DNA of 64,000 nt from Streptomyces himalayensis subsp. himalayensis (GCF_013778455.1 NZ_JACEHE010000027.1:44406-108405), one strand, 5' to 3'. Shown: positions 41,942 to 53,160, numbered from the stretch's first letter. The notes: generated by a model not told the origin, from the letters alone. Translations and numbers: made by a program.

Positions 41942-42516
41942 GGCCACTCCGCCGCTGTGATCGAGTAGATCGCGGAGTCACGCAGCCGACCTTCCTCACC
42001 CGGCGCCCACGACCGGGACCAGTTCCGCAGCACGCCCTCGAAGCGCGCGCCCACGCTCTGGATCGCGGCACGGGAACGGCTGTTACGGGCGTCCGTCTTG
42101 AGGTCGACCCTGGACACGCCCCAGCTCTCGAATGCGTGCCGGAACAGCAGGAGCTTGGCCTCGGCGTTCACGCCGGTGCCCTGGGCCGACTCCGCAAGCC
42201 AGGTGAAACCGACCTCGACGGCGTCGAGTTGGTCGTCGGACAACCACGAACGCGGCTCCCAGTAGGACGTGGCGCCGACCGCTCGTCCCGTGGCCGTCGA
42301 CACCTGGGCGTAAGGAGCCAGCTTCCCCGCCGCCGCGCGGGCGAGCTGCGCGTCGATGTAGTCGGCGACCTCGTCGGCCATCGGCACCCAGGTGAACTCG
42401 TACGTGCCCCGGTCCTCCTCCGCCGCCACCGCCAGGTCGGCCGCGTGCCGATGCTCCAACGGCTCCAGGCGCACCAACGCGCCCTCAAGGACTGGCCCCT
42501 CCAGCTTGAAGTTCAA
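41860..42516 (-). CDS. GNAT family N-acetyltransferase (RimJ/RimL-like)
   Basis: A 218-residue acetyltransferase of the RimJ/RimL type: 'LVRLEPLEHRHAADLAVAAE', 'TGRAVGATSYWE', 'VEVGFTWLAESAQGTGVNAE' (acyl-CoA loop) and 'RVDLKTDARNSRSRAAIQSV'. The start is TTG 42516, overlapping the stop of the EPSP-synthase-like gene as TTGA; no ATG/GTG fits. The C-terminus runs about 20 residues beyond the usual family end and overlaps the convergent DUF397 gene by 82 bp. Confidence 0.85.
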   Translation of the reverse strand: MNFKLEGPVLEGALVRLEPLEHRHAADLAVAAEEDRGTYEFTWVPMADEVADYIDAQLARAAAGKLAPYAQVSTATGRAVGATSYWEPRSWLSDDQLDAVEVGFTWLAESAQGTGVNAEAKLLLFRHAFESWGVSRVDLKTDARNSRSRAAIQSVGARFEGVLRNWSRSWAPGEEGRLRDSAIYSITAAEWPQCRVRLEERVAGCVRKATQASEETVR

Positions 42517-43754
42517 CGCCCTATGTCCCTTCGCAACTCCGCGAACGCCTCGTGGAAGCCCGGGAAAGTCTTCCGCACGCATCCGGGGTCGTCGAACGAA
42601 ATACCCGGCACCCGGAGTCCGGTGACCGCGAAGGACATGACGATGCGGTGGTCGCCGTACGACTTGATCTCCGCACCCGACAACGGAGCGGCACCCGGCC
42701 GGATCTCGATCCAGTCGGGGCCCGTGGCCACCTCTGCCCCCAGCCGCCGCAGGTTCTCCGCGCAGGCCTCCAGCCGGTCGCATTCCTTCACGCGTGTGTT
42801 CGCGACGTCCTCGATCCGCACCGGGCCGGAGGCGAAGGGGGCGATGGCCGCCAGCGTCGGCATGGTGTCGGAGATGTCCCGCATGTTGACCGTCAGCCCG
42901 TGCAGATCCCCCGTTCCCCTGACCGTCGTACCGGCCGAACCGATCTCCACGTGCGCGCCCATGCGGCGCAGTACCTCCACGAAACCCAGGTCGCCCTGCA
43001 ACGCCCCCTCCCCCAGCCCTGGGACCGTCACCTCGCCGCCGGTGACGGCGGCGGCCGCGAAGAAGTAGCCGGCGGTCGAGGCGTCGGGCTCGATGGCGTA
43101 CGTCGTGGCCCGGTAGCCGCCGGGCGGTACGAGGAACACGTCGCCCTCGCGCCGCACCTCGACCCCGAACGCCCGCATCATCGCGATCGTGATCTCGATG
43201 TACGGCACCGAGACCAGGTCCGTGACCCTTATCCGCAGGCCCTTGCGCGTCAGCGGGCCCAGGAGCAGCAGTGCCGTCAGGTACTGCGAGGACTGGCCTG
43301 CGTCCAGCGTCACCTCCCCGCCCTCGACGCCCGCCGCCTCCACCGTCAGCGGGTGGTGGCCCTCCGCCTCCTCGTGCCGCAGATCCACGCCAAGGTCGCG
43401 CAGGGCTCGCGTCAGTGGGAGGAGCGGGCGGCGGCGCATCTGGGCGGAGGCGTCGAAGCGGTATGTGCCGTGGCCGGTGGCGGCCAGCGTCGGCAGGAAG
43501 CGGGCCGTGGTCGCGCCATCACGGCAGTACACGTCTGCCTCCGTCGCCGCCGGGCCCTGGGGGCGGCCGTCTATCTGCCAGGCCCCCGGCGTCCGGCCGA
43601 CCCGGTAGCCGAGCCGGGCCAGGCCCTCGGCGAAGCCCTCGGTGTCGTCCGAGCAGAGGGGACGCCGGAGCGTGGTGACGCCGTCGGCCGCCGCGGCCAG
43701 GAAGAGCGCGCGGGCGGTGATGGACTTGGAACCGGGGATGTCGACTACGGGCAT
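42513..43754 (-). CDS. aroA: EPSP synthase-like protein (3-phosphoshikimate 1-carboxyvinyltransferase)
   Basis: A 413-residue enolpyruvyl transferase that would convert shikimate 3-phosphate and PEP to EPSP. It has 'VDIPGSKSITARALFLAAAA' (substrate Lys/Ser), 'QSSQYLTALLLLGP', 'NMRDISDTMPTLAAIAPFA' (catalytic Asp) and 'RVKECDRLEACAENLRRLG'. Odd point: the PEP-loop motif, normally LGNAGT, reads 'RDGATTARFLP'. It may be a divergent second copy rather than the housekeeping enzyme. Translationally coupled to the downstream GNAT gene. Confidence 0.88.
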   Translation of the reverse strand: MPVVDIPGSKSITARALFLAAAADGVTTLRRPLCSDDTEGFAEGLARLGYRVGRTPGAWQIDGRPQGPAATEADVYCRDGATTARFLPTLAATGHGTYRFDASAQMRRRPLLPLTRALRDLGVDLRHEEAEGHHPLTVEAAGVEGGEVTLDAGQSSQYLTALLLLGPLTRKGLRIRVTDLVSVPYIEITIAMMRAFGVEVRREGDVFLVPPGGYRATTYAIEPDASTAGYFFAAAAVTGGEVTVPGLGEGALQGDLGFVEVLRRMGAHVEIGSAGTTVRGTGDLHGLTVNMRDISDTMPTLAAIAPFASGPVRIEDVANTRVKECDRLEACAENLRRLGAEVATGPDWIEIRPGAAPLSGAEIKSYGDHRIVMSFAVTGLRVPGISFDDPGCVRKTFPGFHEAFAELRRDIGR

Positions 43755-43802
43755 GCCTCATGATCGGCCGACGGTGGCCTCGCGCGCCACGATATCCACG
43801 GG

Positions 43803-44009
43803 ATGGACGACCGCCCGTCGCACGGGCGTACCCGCCTGGGGCGCGGTCCGCTGCCGGACGGTGTCGTCGAGGTACGGCTCGACCCCAGGCCGGTACGGCG
43901 GTTGTACGCACTGTGGCGGACCGGGGCCGCCCGGCGGCCCGCGATCGCTGAGACGGTCCGCGCCCTGCAGGCCCACTGGCCGAAAGTCTCTGCACACGCG
44001 CCCCGGTGA
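43803..44009 (+). pseudogene. C-terminal remnant of a LysR-family regulator
   Basis: The frame ending at 44009 reads 'GVVEVRLDPRPVRRLYALWR', then 'TGAARRPAIAETVRALQAHW', matching the usual LysR effector-domain C-terminus. The HTH and most of the effector domain are missing, and the sequence before 43803 belongs to no LysR-like frame. A dead 3' fragment. Confidence 0.6.
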
Positions 44010-44092
44010 GCGCCGGCGCACCAACTTCGCGGAATCTCCGTGATACGGGGAACCTGTGCCCACACGCCCGCGTCCAAACGGCATGCTGACGG

Positions 44093-44230
44093 ATGAGTCT
44101 CCGCAGGGCGGTGTCGGCCTCGCTGCTGGCTGCGATCGCTGACCACCCTCTCCACCGCCTGCGGCCGGCAGCACGCCGTCACCGGCGCGCCCCCCTCCAA
44201 CTGCGCCGGTGACGGCCCCTCATCTCAGGT
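44093..44230 (+). pseudogene. Frameshifted 5' remnant of a lipoprotein gene
   Basis: ATG 44093 starts 'MSLRRAVSASLLAAIA'; a shift of frame near 44141 then continues as 'LTTLSTACGRQHAVTGAPPS', a complete lipoprotein signal with lipobox STAC-G. The sequence stops resembling a protein by about 44225, just before the GH3 upstream region. Together with the LysR fragment it marks a decayed segment of about 450 bp. Confidence 0.5.
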
Positions 44231-44420
44231 AAGTCCGCGCCGCGTTGGCGCAGTCACACGAATGCAGTTGTACACCTGTGCAGTGCTGCCCGGGAGATCG
44301 CGCGCACTCTTGACTGTAAGAAATTGTCAGGATATCCGTGGCGTCGCGGAAGTTTCCTTCATCGCCTTCTTCACCACGCCCCTCCATGGATCCCCGGGAT
44401 CTCCTCCGGAAGGAGCGCAC
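44231..44420. promoter_or_regulatory. Upstream region of the GH3 gene
   Basis: About 190 bp of lower GC than its surroundings. A ttgact at about 44311 with AT-rich sequence (aaattgtcaggata) following could be a promoter, but the -10 match is poor. A good Shine-Dalgarno (ggaagga) precedes GTG 44421. Confidence 0.4.
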
Positions 44421-46271
<1,851 letters not shown>

Positions 46272-46278
46272 CTGCGCA

Positions 46279-46305
46279 GTCCGGCGTACGCGACGTACGC
46301 CGGAC
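46279..46305 (+). terminator. Terminator after the GH3 gene
   Basis: gtccggcgtacg (46279-46290), 3-nt loop, then the perfect complement cgtacgccggac (46294-46305), 8 bp after the GH3 stop. Confidence 0.85.
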
Positions 46306-46402
46306 ACCCGGCGCGCCACCCCCAAGAGACGCAAATCCCCTGTACATCTGGCGTGTGCCCGTTCCGGCAGGTCACGCTGGGTGGATCTATGGGGGGTTGG
46401 GC

Positions 46403-47038
46403 ATGCACAACGCGCGGACCGCGGGGGTGGTGTGCGCGTCGCTGCTGATCGCCGCAGCGGCGCTCACGGGATGTCAGAAGTCCCCGTCTTCGGGGACGGG
46501 TTCGGAGGACGGCAGGCTCGGCGGACAACCGTCGCCGACCCGGCCGTCGGGATACGGCGCGATGTTCCTCGCCCTCGACGAGTGCAGCTCGCGGGGGCGT
46601 GAGACGTTCACCGAGGTGTCCTGCACCAGCGAGAAGGCGGCGGCGCGGGTCGTCGCGCGCTACGACGGCAGTGTGTCGGAGGGGCCGACGTGTCCTGAGC
46701 GCACGGACTTCGTGCTGCACATCAGCGAGAACAGTCCGGCACTGGACGAGGACGGCGACGGGACCGTGCCGCAGGGGTACGCCTGCATGCGCAACCTCGA
46801 GGCACCGCATCCCGGGGATCCCGGGGGCGGGGGCGGGCCTCGCACGATCGTGGGCGACTGCGTGTACTCCGCGGGGCGCGGGGAGGTCCGCGAGACGTCC
46901 TGCGACGGCAAGGGCGAGGAGGCACCCGAATACCGGGTGACGAAGGCGGTCACATCTCGCCCCAAGTGCCCACCGTCGACGTCCCTCTACGTCGACCTGG
47001 GCGGGCCCAAGCCGGTGGGCTGCGCGAAGCGCGTCTGA
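46403..47038 (+). CDS. Secreted lipoprotein of unknown function
   Basis: A 211-residue protein with a lipoprotein signal (lipobox 'LTGCQ', Cys at ~24). The mature part has several cysteines and two similar halves around 'EVSCTSEKAAARVV' and 'ETSCDGKGEEAPEYRV', each followed by a Cys-containing segment; this looks like an internal duplication of a small disulfide domain. ATG 46403 is preceded by GGGGGG. I recognise no enzyme motif. Confidence 0.82.
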   Translation: MHNARTAGVVCASLLIAAAALTGCQKSPSSGTGSEDGRLGGQPSPTRPSGYGAMFLALDECSSRGRETFTEVSCTSEKAAARVVARYDGSVSEGPTCPERTDFVLHISENSPALDEDGDGTVPQGYACMRNLEAPHPGDPGGGGGPRTIVGDCVYSAGRGEVRETSCDGKGEEAPEYRVTKAVTSRPKCPPSTSLYVDLGGPKPVGCAKRV

Positions 47039-47065
47039 CGCACTGCTGCGCTGGGGGCAGTCGTT

Positions 47066-47103
47066 CCTCCCCCAGTGCCTTAAGGGCCTGGGAGGTGCCC
47101 CCA
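47066..47103. repeat. Short palindromic repeat, copy 1
   Basis: cctcccccag ... ctgggagg with a trailing tgccccca: a hairpin-forming element. The same pattern recurs at 47226 and 59714. The loop tgccttaagg is shared with copy 2. It lies after the lipoprotein stop and could also help termination. Confidence 0.75.
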
Positions 47104-47225
47104 GGGCGGAACGGGTGGGCACAGCGGAGCCCCGCGGCGCCGGGCTGCGCCCTCGGACCCCCGCCCACCACGACCGGGGGCGGGGCTTCGTCGGCGGGTG
47201 CGGGCAGTGGCCGCTTTGTGCCCAC

Positions 47226-47263
47226 CCTCCCCCATTGCCTTAAGGACATGGGAGGTACCCCCA
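47226..47263. repeat. Short palindromic repeat, copy 2
   Basis: cctcccccattgccttaagg ... atgggaggtaccccca, 160 bp after copy 1 in the same orientation with an almost identical loop. The flanks also show weak similarity to those of copy 1, suggesting a local duplication. Confidence 0.75.
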
Positions 47264-47330
47264 TCGCCCTGCGGAACGCCTGCCCACAAACCGGCGGCGC
47301 CGCCGCCACAGGGGGCGGCGGCGCGGCCGC

Positions 47331-48743
47331 CTACGGCCGCAGTGCCGGCTCTCGCCGGAGCTGCTGGCGGTCCAGCTTCGCGTCGTACGCGGCCAGCGGC
47401 TTCGCCTCAGCCGAAGCTGCTGCCGGAACCCCAGCCCACGCGAGAATCCGCGACGTCGCAACGTCGCGATCGGCCTCGCTCAGCCCCGCGACCCGCGCCC
47501 CGTGATTCGCACCGGGCGCCGTGAAGACATAAGAGTCACGCGCCCCCTTCCCGAGCCGGAAGGGCTCGGCACCCCACGGGTCGTTCTCCCCGTACACGTA
47601 CAGCATCCGCTGCGCGTTGTGCCGCACCCAGCTGTCGACGTCCCGCATCACCCACGGCTGGAACGTCATCGGAATGGACCGCGGCACGAAGTTCCGCGGT
47701 GGCTGGTATCCGTAGCGGGAGAGGTCCCCCAGCCAGGGCTGCTGGATGGTGGGCGCGCCGAGCTGGGTGCCCGCCTGGTAGTAGTACGGCGTGTACGGCT
47801 CGAGGCCCTGGTCGGTGTAGAAGGACCAGCCGGAGATGGCGTCGACGTAGTCGAAGAGCTCCTGGTCCGTCGCGGTCGACGCGTCCGGCACGTCGGCGCA
47901 CTCGGCCTCGAGGTGGTACTGCCAGAAGCCCCACACCAGGTCGAGGACGACGGCCTCGTACGCCTTGTCGAGGGAGCCGACGGTCGTGAACGTGAAGCCG
48001 TTCTCCTCGGCGTACGCGGCGTACTTCTCCTCCAGCGGCTCACGCCGCACGAGCGCCTCGCGCTGCACCGCGTTCAGCCCCTCGCGGCACTCCTCGGTGC
48101 CGACCCGCTCGAAGAACTCGTCGTACGCCGAGTCCTCCTTGTTCACCACGTCGTTGGGCGCGACGTATGCGACGACGCCGTCCATGTCGCGCGGATAGAA
48201 CCGCTCGTAGTACGTGGCGGTCATGCCGCCCTTCGAGCCGCCGGTGGCCAGCCACTTCTGGCCGTAGATCGGTTTCAGCGCCTTGAAGATGCGGTGCTGG
48301 TCGCTCGCGGCCTGCCAGATGTCGAGCGTGGACCAGTCGGCCGGGTCGGGCCGGGACGGCGTGAAGAAGCGGTACTCCATCGACACCTGGTTGCCGTCGA
48401 CGATGCGTGTCGGCTCGGAACGGCTGGGCGTGGTCGAGACGTTGTAGCCGGAGGTCGAGAAGACGGTCGGGCGGCTGGTGTCCTTGTGCAGCACCGTGAT
48501 GCGCTGCTCGAAGGTGCCCTTGGACGGGTGCCGGTGGTCGACCGGCTGGGTGTAGTCGAGGACGAAGTAGCGGTAGCCGGCGTACGGCTTCTCCTCTATG
48601 AGGCTTATGCCGGGAACGGCGAGAAGCCGGTCCTTGATGTCGGTGTCGGCGGCCGCCGGTTCTGCGGCGGTGGCCGCACCGGCCGTGCTCAGGGTGCCGA
48701 TCAGCACCACGAGCGACAGCAGCCATCTGACTGCCTTGCGCAT
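47331..48743 (-). CDS. Secreted S37-family prolyl tri/tetrapeptidyl aminopeptidase
   Basis: A 470-residue exported serine peptidase that removes proline-containing tripeptides from protein N-termini. The signal peptide is residues ~1-27 (AAAEP region). The catalytic Ser170 is in 'ATGGSKGGMTATYYE', with Asp in 'VYGENDPWGAEPF' and His in 'PGANHGARV', the Peptidase_S37 pattern (PS-10 of Streptomyces). Many aromatic residues lie around 'DAISGWSFYTDQGLEPYTPY'. ATG 48743 starts MRKAVRWLL; its own promoter lies in the gap to the next gene. Confidence 0.93.
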   Translation of the reverse strand: MRKAVRWLLSLVVLIGTLSTAGAATAAEPAAADTDIKDRLLAVPGISLIEEKPYAGYRYFVLDYTQPVDHRHPSKGTFEQRITVLHKDTSRPTVFSTSGYNVSTTPSRSEPTRIVDGNQVSMEYRFFTPSRPDPADWSTLDIWQAASDQHRIFKALKPIYGQKWLATGGSKGGMTATYYERFYPRDMDGVVAYVAPNDVVNKEDSAYDEFFERVGTEECREGLNAVQREALVRREPLEEKYAAYAEENGFTFTTVGSLDKAYEAVVLDLVWGFWQYHLEAECADVPDASTATDQELFDYVDAISGWSFYTDQGLEPYTPYYYQAGTQLGAPTIQQPWLGDLSRYGYQPPRNFVPRSIPMTFQPWVMRDVDSWVRHNAQRMLYVYGENDPWGAEPFRLGKGARDSYVFTAPGANHGARVAGLSEADRDVATSRILAWAGVPAAASAEAKPLAAYDAKLDRQQLRREPALRP

Positions 48744-48857
48744 GCACCCTCCCCTGGTGGAACACGGATGTGCGCCGGAACCTAGCGGAGCAACCGGCCT
48801 GACACCAGGGGAAGTTGGGATTTATGGGGAAGGAGAGGGAACGAAGAGGGATCACCC

Positions 48858-49262
48858 TCAGCAGAGGATCCAGCCCGAGCTGACCGAGCCCGAGCCGACT
48901 GCTCCCTTGATCCATACGCAGCGGTGGCCCGCATGCACCGTGACCGGGCCCGCGTGATGGGTGTAGCGCCCGCTGTCGCGTACCGGACGGCTGCCGCGTG
49001 CCTGCACGCTGACGGACATCTGCTTGCGCGTGCCGGGCCGCTTGGCGAACGTCACGGCGCAGAGGTAGCCGCGGCTCTTGTAGACGCGCACGTCACCGGT
49101 GGAGAAGGGGAGTGTGCGGACCTTGCGTCCGGGACAGAGGGCGGCGGCTTCGGCGGTGCCGCTGCCCGGACCCGCGAGGGTCAGCAGCACTGTCGCCGTC
49201 AGTACGGCCGTACCGAGCGCGCTACCGCGCCCGAAGATCCGGCATATCGCACCATTGTCCAC
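48858..49262 (-). CDS. Small secreted cysteine-containing protein
   Basis: A 134-residue protein. GTG 49262 follows GAGGGG and opens a signal peptide ('LGTAVLTATVLLTLAG', cleavage near AEA). The short mature domain has four cysteines ('AALCPGRKV', 'GYLCAVTF', 'HRCVWIKG', terminal 'GWILC') and is basic. It resembles other small secreted Streptomyces proteins of unknown function. The longer in-frame ATG 49337 would bury the signal peptide and is rejected. Confidence 0.75.
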   Translation of the reverse strand: MDNGAICRIFGRGSALGTAVLTATVLLTLAGPGSGTAEAAALCPGRKVRTLPFSTGDVRVYKSRGYLCAVTFAKRPGTRKQMSVSVQARGSRPVRDSGRYTHHAGPVTVHAGHRCVWIKGAVGSGSVSSGWILC

Positions 49263-49395
49263 AGCAGCCCCTCTGGTCACGTCTGCATCACCGTACTGGT
49301 GAACGGACGCGCCGCGCTGGGCCCTGGTTGCGTTCACTCGCCGAACGGGCGGACCGGGAGCCGCCTGGCCCCGGAACCCCGGAAATCGCCCGGCC

Positions 49396-52300
49396 TCACG
49401 TCGCCGTACCGACCTCCACGGTCTCCTCCGGCTCCCCGATGAAGGTCCGCCACAGCTCCGCGTACCGCCCGCCCCGCGCGAGCAGTTCGTCGTGGGTGCC
49501 GTCCTCGGCGACCCGGCCGTCGGCCATCACCACGACGCGGTCCGCGCGGGCGGCCGTGGTGAGCCGGTGGGCGACGACGAGTGTGGTGCGCTTGCCGGCG
49601 AGCCGGTCGGTGGCCTGGTTGACCTGGGCCTCGGTGGCCAGGTCGAGGGAGGCCGTCGCCTCGTCGAGGAGCAGGATGTCCGGGTCGACGAGTTCGGCGC
49701 GGGCCAGCGCGATCAACTGGCGCTGTCCGGCGGAGAGATTGCGGCCGCGCTCGGAAACCTCGTGCAGATAGCCGCCGTCGAGCGTGGCGATCATGTCGTG
49801 CGCGCCGACAGCGCGGCCCGCCGCCTCCACCTCGGCGTCCGTGGCGTCCGGGCGGCCGTAGGCGATGGCGTCGCGCACGGTGCCGGAGAAGAGGTACGCC
49901 TCCTGCGGGACGACGCCAAGACGGTGGCGGTAGCTGGTCAGATCGAGGGCGCGCACGTCGGTGCCGTCCACCGTCACGCGGCCGTCCGTCGGGTCGTAGA
50001 AGCGCGCGACGAGCTTGACGAGCGTGGACTTGCCCGCGCCGGTCTCGCCGACGAACGCGACGGTCTGTCCGGCCGGGATGTGCAGCGTGACGCCGCTGAG
50101 GGCCTCTTCGGCCTCTCCGTTTCCGTCGGCGGCCCCGTAGGCGAAGGTCACGTCCTGGAAGGCGATCTCGCCACGCAGCGACAGCACTTCGAGCGGCTCG
50201 TCGGCGGCCTTCGTGGAGGTCGGCTCCTGGAGCAGTTCCTGGATACGGCCGAGTGAGACGGTCGCCTGCTGGTAGCCGTCGAAGACCTGCGACAGCTGCT
50301 GCACGGGCGCGAAAAACAGGTCGATGTAGAGGAGATACGCGACCAGGGCGCCGGTGGTGAGGGTGCCGGCGTCGACGCGTCCCGCACCGACGATCAGCAC
50401 GGCGGCCGCGGCGACGGACGACAGCATCTGCACGAAGGGGAAGTACACGGAGATCAGCCACTGGCCGCGGATCCGGGCCTGGCGGTAGCTGTCGCTGCGC
50501 TCCGCGAACCGCCGCCCACCGGACCGCTCGCGCTGGAACGCCTGCACGATCCGCAGCCCGGCCACCGTCTCCTGGAGGTCGGCGTTGACCACCGAAACCC
50601 GCTCGCGCGCGAGTTCGTACGCCTTCACGCTCTGCCTGCGGAAGAAGTACGTGCCGACGATCAGCGGCGGCAGCGTCGCGAACACGACGAGCGCGAGCTC
50701 CAGGTCGATCACCAGGAGCGCGGCCATGATGCCGAAGAAGGTGACGACGGCGACGAAGGCGGTCACCAGGCCCGTCTGCAGGAACGTGGACAGCGCGTCC
50801 ACGTCCGTGGTCATCCGGGTCATGATGCGGCCCGTCAGCTCGCGCTCGTAGTAGTCGAGTCCGAGCCGCTGCAGCTGAGCGAAGATCTTCAGACGGAGGG
50901 CGTACAGGACGCGTTCGCCGGTCCGTCCTGTCATGCGTGTCTCGCCGATCTGCGCCGCCCACTGGACGATCACGGTCACGAGGCCGAGACCGGCCGCCGC
51001 CCACACCGCGCCGAGCGCCATCCGTGTGACGCCCTCGTCGATGCCGTGCCGGATCAGCACCGGCAGCAGCAGACCCATGCCCGCGTCGACGGCGACCAGG
51101 AGCAGCGCGAACAGCAGCGGCCTGCCGAAGCCGCGCAGCAGCCTGCGCAGTCCGTACGACTCCTCCGGGGTGACCGCGCGGGCCTCGTCGATGTCGGGGG
51201 TTTCGGTGGCCGGGGGGAGCGCCTCGACCTGGGCGAGGAGTTCGGGTGTGGCGGGGGTACCGGACAGCGCGGTGTCCTGCGGCTCGCGGTCGCCGGTCCA
51301 CAGCCTGGGGGTGATGCCGCGTTCCGCGTCGAACTCCGCGTCCAGTTCATCCCGGACCGTCGTGTCCTCGGGCTGCTCCGCGGGCAGGGCGTGGCCGGGC
51401 GAGACGCCGCCCAGCTCGTCCGGGTCTGTCAGCAGCCGCCGGTAGAGGGCCGAGCGTTCCTGCAGCTCCTCGTGCGTGCCGATGTCGGCCAGCCGGCCGC
51501 CGTCGAGCACGGCGATGCGGTCGGCGAGGCCCAGGGTGGAGCGGCGGTGGGCGATGAGCAGGGTGGTCCGGCCCTCCATCACGTGCGCCAGCGCCTCGTG
51601 GATCTCATGTTCCACGCGCGCGTCGACCGCCGAGGTGGCGTCGTCGAGGACGAGGAGGCGCGGGTCGGTGAGGATGGCTCGGGCGAGCGCGATGCGCTGC
51701 CGCTGGCCGCCGGAGAGGGTGAGCCCCTGCTCCCCCACCTTCGTGTCGTAGCCGTCGGGGAGCTCGGAGACGAACCGGTCGGCCTGGGCGGCGCGGGCGG
51801 CCCGGAGGATCTCCTCGTCGGTGGCGTCCGGCTTTCCGTACGCGATGTTGGCGCGCACCGTGTCGGAGAACAGGAAGCTGTCCTCCGGTACGAGGCCGAT
51901 GGCGGCGCGCAGGGAGTCCAGGGTCAGTTCGCGTACGTCACGGCCGCCGACGAGGACGGCGCCGTGCGTCACGTCGTAGAAGCGCGGCAGCAGCAGGGAG
52001 ACGGTGGACTTGCCGGAGCCGGACGCGCCGACGACGGCGACGGTCTCGCCGGGCCTGATCTCGAACGACAGCCCGTCGAGGACGGGCTTGCCGTCCGCGT
52101 ACGCGAAGGACACGTCGTCGAACTCGACGGTCGCGGGGGCGTCGGCGGGCAGTTCCGTGGTGCCGTCTTCGAGGCTCGGCTCGGTGTCGATGAGTTCGAG
52201 GACGCGCTCCACACCCGCCCGTGCCTGCTGGCCGACGGTGAGCACCATGGCGAGCATGCGGACGGGCCCGACGAGCTGGGCGAGATAGCTGGAGAAGGCC

Positions 52301-53160
52301 ACGAACGTGCCGAGCGTGATCTGCCCGCGCACCGCCAGCCAGCCGCCGAGCGCCAGCATCGCGACCTGCCCGAGGGCCGGGACGGCCTGCAGGGCCGGGG
52401 TGTACTTGGAGTTGAGCCGGATGGTGCGCAGCCGCCCCGCGAACAGCCGCCGGCTCACCTCGCGCAGCTTCCCGGTCTCCTGGTCCTCCTGCCCGAAGCC
52501 CTTGACGACCCGCACGCCGGAGACGGCCCCGTCGACGACGCCCGCGACGGCCCCGGCCTGCGCCTGCGCGTACCAGGTGGCGGGGTGCAGCCGGGAGCGG
52601 CTGCGCCTGGCGATGTACCAGAGGGCGGGGGCGACGGCGAGCGCGACGAGGGTGAGCGGCAGGGACAGCCACGCCATGATCCCCAGGGAGATCAGGAAGA
52701 GCAGGATGTTGCCGATCGTCATCGGCAGCATGAAGAGCAGGCTCTGGATGAGCTGGAGATCGCTGGTGGCCCGCCCGACGACCTGCCCGGTGGACAGCTC
52801 GTCCTGCCGCCGCCCGTCGAGCCTGGTGATCGTCCCGTACATCTCGGTACGCAGGTCGTGCTGCACGTCGAGCGCGAGACGGCCGCCGTAGTAGCGGCGG
52901 ATGTAGGTGAAGACGTAGACGAGGACGGCGGCCCCGACCAGCGCACCGGCCCAGACGCCCATGGACCGCGTCCTGTCCTCGATGACGTCGTCGATGATCA
53001 CCTTGATGATCAGCGGTACGAGCGCCAGGACGGCCATACCGGCGAGCGAAGAGCCGAGCGCCAGCACGACGTCTTTCGGGTACCGCCACGCATACCCGGC
53101 AAGCCGACGCGCCCAGCCGGGCTCCTGCCCCTGCCCGACCGCACCCTTGTCCGCTGCCAC
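49396..53160 (-). CDS. Single-chain double ABC exporter (two TMD-NBD modules)
   Basis: A 1254-residue fusion of two half-transporters, normally encoded as two genes. Module 1 has membrane spans, Walker A 'GASGSGKST', signature 'LSGGQRQRIALARAILT', and 'VLDDATSAVDARVEHEI', where the residue after Walker B is Asp rather than Glu. Module 2 has Walker A 'GETGAGKST', an unusual signature 'LSAGQRQLIALARA' and 'ILLLDEATASLDLATE'. One degenerate and one canonical ATP site is typical of heterodimeric drug/lipid exporters. The start is GTG 53160 (VAADKGAV), preferred over TTG 53202. Confidence 0.95.
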   Translation of the reverse strand: MAADKGAVGQGQEPGWARRLAGYAWRYPKDVVLALGSSLAGMAVLALVPLIIKVIIDDVIEDRTRSMGVWAGALVGAAVLVYVFTYIRRYYGGRLALDVQHDLRTEMYGTITRLDGRRQDELSTGQVVGRATSDLQLIQSLLFMLPMTIGNILLFLISLGIMAWLSLPLTLVALAVAPALWYIARRSRSRLHPATWYAQAQAGAVAGVVDGAVSGVRVVKGFGQEDQETGKLREVSRRLFAGRLRTIRLNSKYTPALQAVPALGQVAMLALGGWLAVRGQITLGTFVAFSSYLAQLVGPVRMLAMVLTVGQQARAGVERVLELIDTEPSLEDGTTELPADAPATVEFDDVSFAYADGKPVLDGLSFEIRPGETVAVVGASGSGKSTVSLLLPRFYDVTHGAVLVGGRDVRELTLDSLRAAIGLVPEDSFLFSDTVRANIAYGKPDATDEEILRAARAAQADRFVSELPDGYDTKVGEQGLTLSGGQRQRIALARAILTDPRLLVLDDATSAVDARVEHEIHEALAHVMEGRTTLLIAHRRSTLGLADRIAVLDGGRLADIGTHEELQERSALYRRLLTDPDELGGVSPGHALPAEQPEDTTVRDELDAEFDAERGITPRLWTGDREPQDTALSGTPATPELLAQVEALPPATETPDIDEARAVTPEESYGLRRLLRGFGRPLLFALLLVAVDAGMGLLLPVLIRHGIDEGVTRMALGAVWAAAGLGLVTVIVQWAAQIGETRMTGRTGERVLYALRLKIFAQLQRLGLDYYERELTGRIMTRMTTDVDALSTFLQTGLVTAFVAVVTFFGIMAALLVIDLELALVVFATLPPLIVGTYFFRRQSVKAYELARERVSVVNADLQETVAGLRIVQAFQRERSGGRRFAERSDSYRQARIRGQWLISVYFPFVQMLSSVAAAAVLIVGAGRVDAGTLTTGALVAYLLYIDLFFAPVQQLSQVFDGYQQATVSLGRIQELLQEPTSTKAADEPLEVLSLRGEIAFQDVTFAYGAADGNGEAEEALSGVTLHIPAGQTVAFVGETGAGKSTLVKLVARFYDPTDGRVTVDGTDVRALDLTSYRHRLGVVPQEAYLFSGTVRDAIAYGRPDATDAEVEAAGRAVGAHDMIATLDGGYLHEVSERGRNLSAGQRQLIALARAELVDPDILLLDEATASLDLATEAQVNQATDRLAGKRTTLVVAHRLTTAARADRVVVMADGRVAEDGTHDELLARGGRYAELWRTFIGEPEETVEVGTAT

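Noticed and set aside
49263..49337. Longer start (ATG 49337) for the small secreted protein
   Set aside because: It would place 25 hydrophilic residues before the signal peptide; GTG 49262 has a proper Shine-Dalgarno.
49334..51301. 655-codon minus-strand frame inside the ABC exporter
   Set aside because: Alternate-frame shadow, Arg/Gly-rich, with no ABC motif in that frame.
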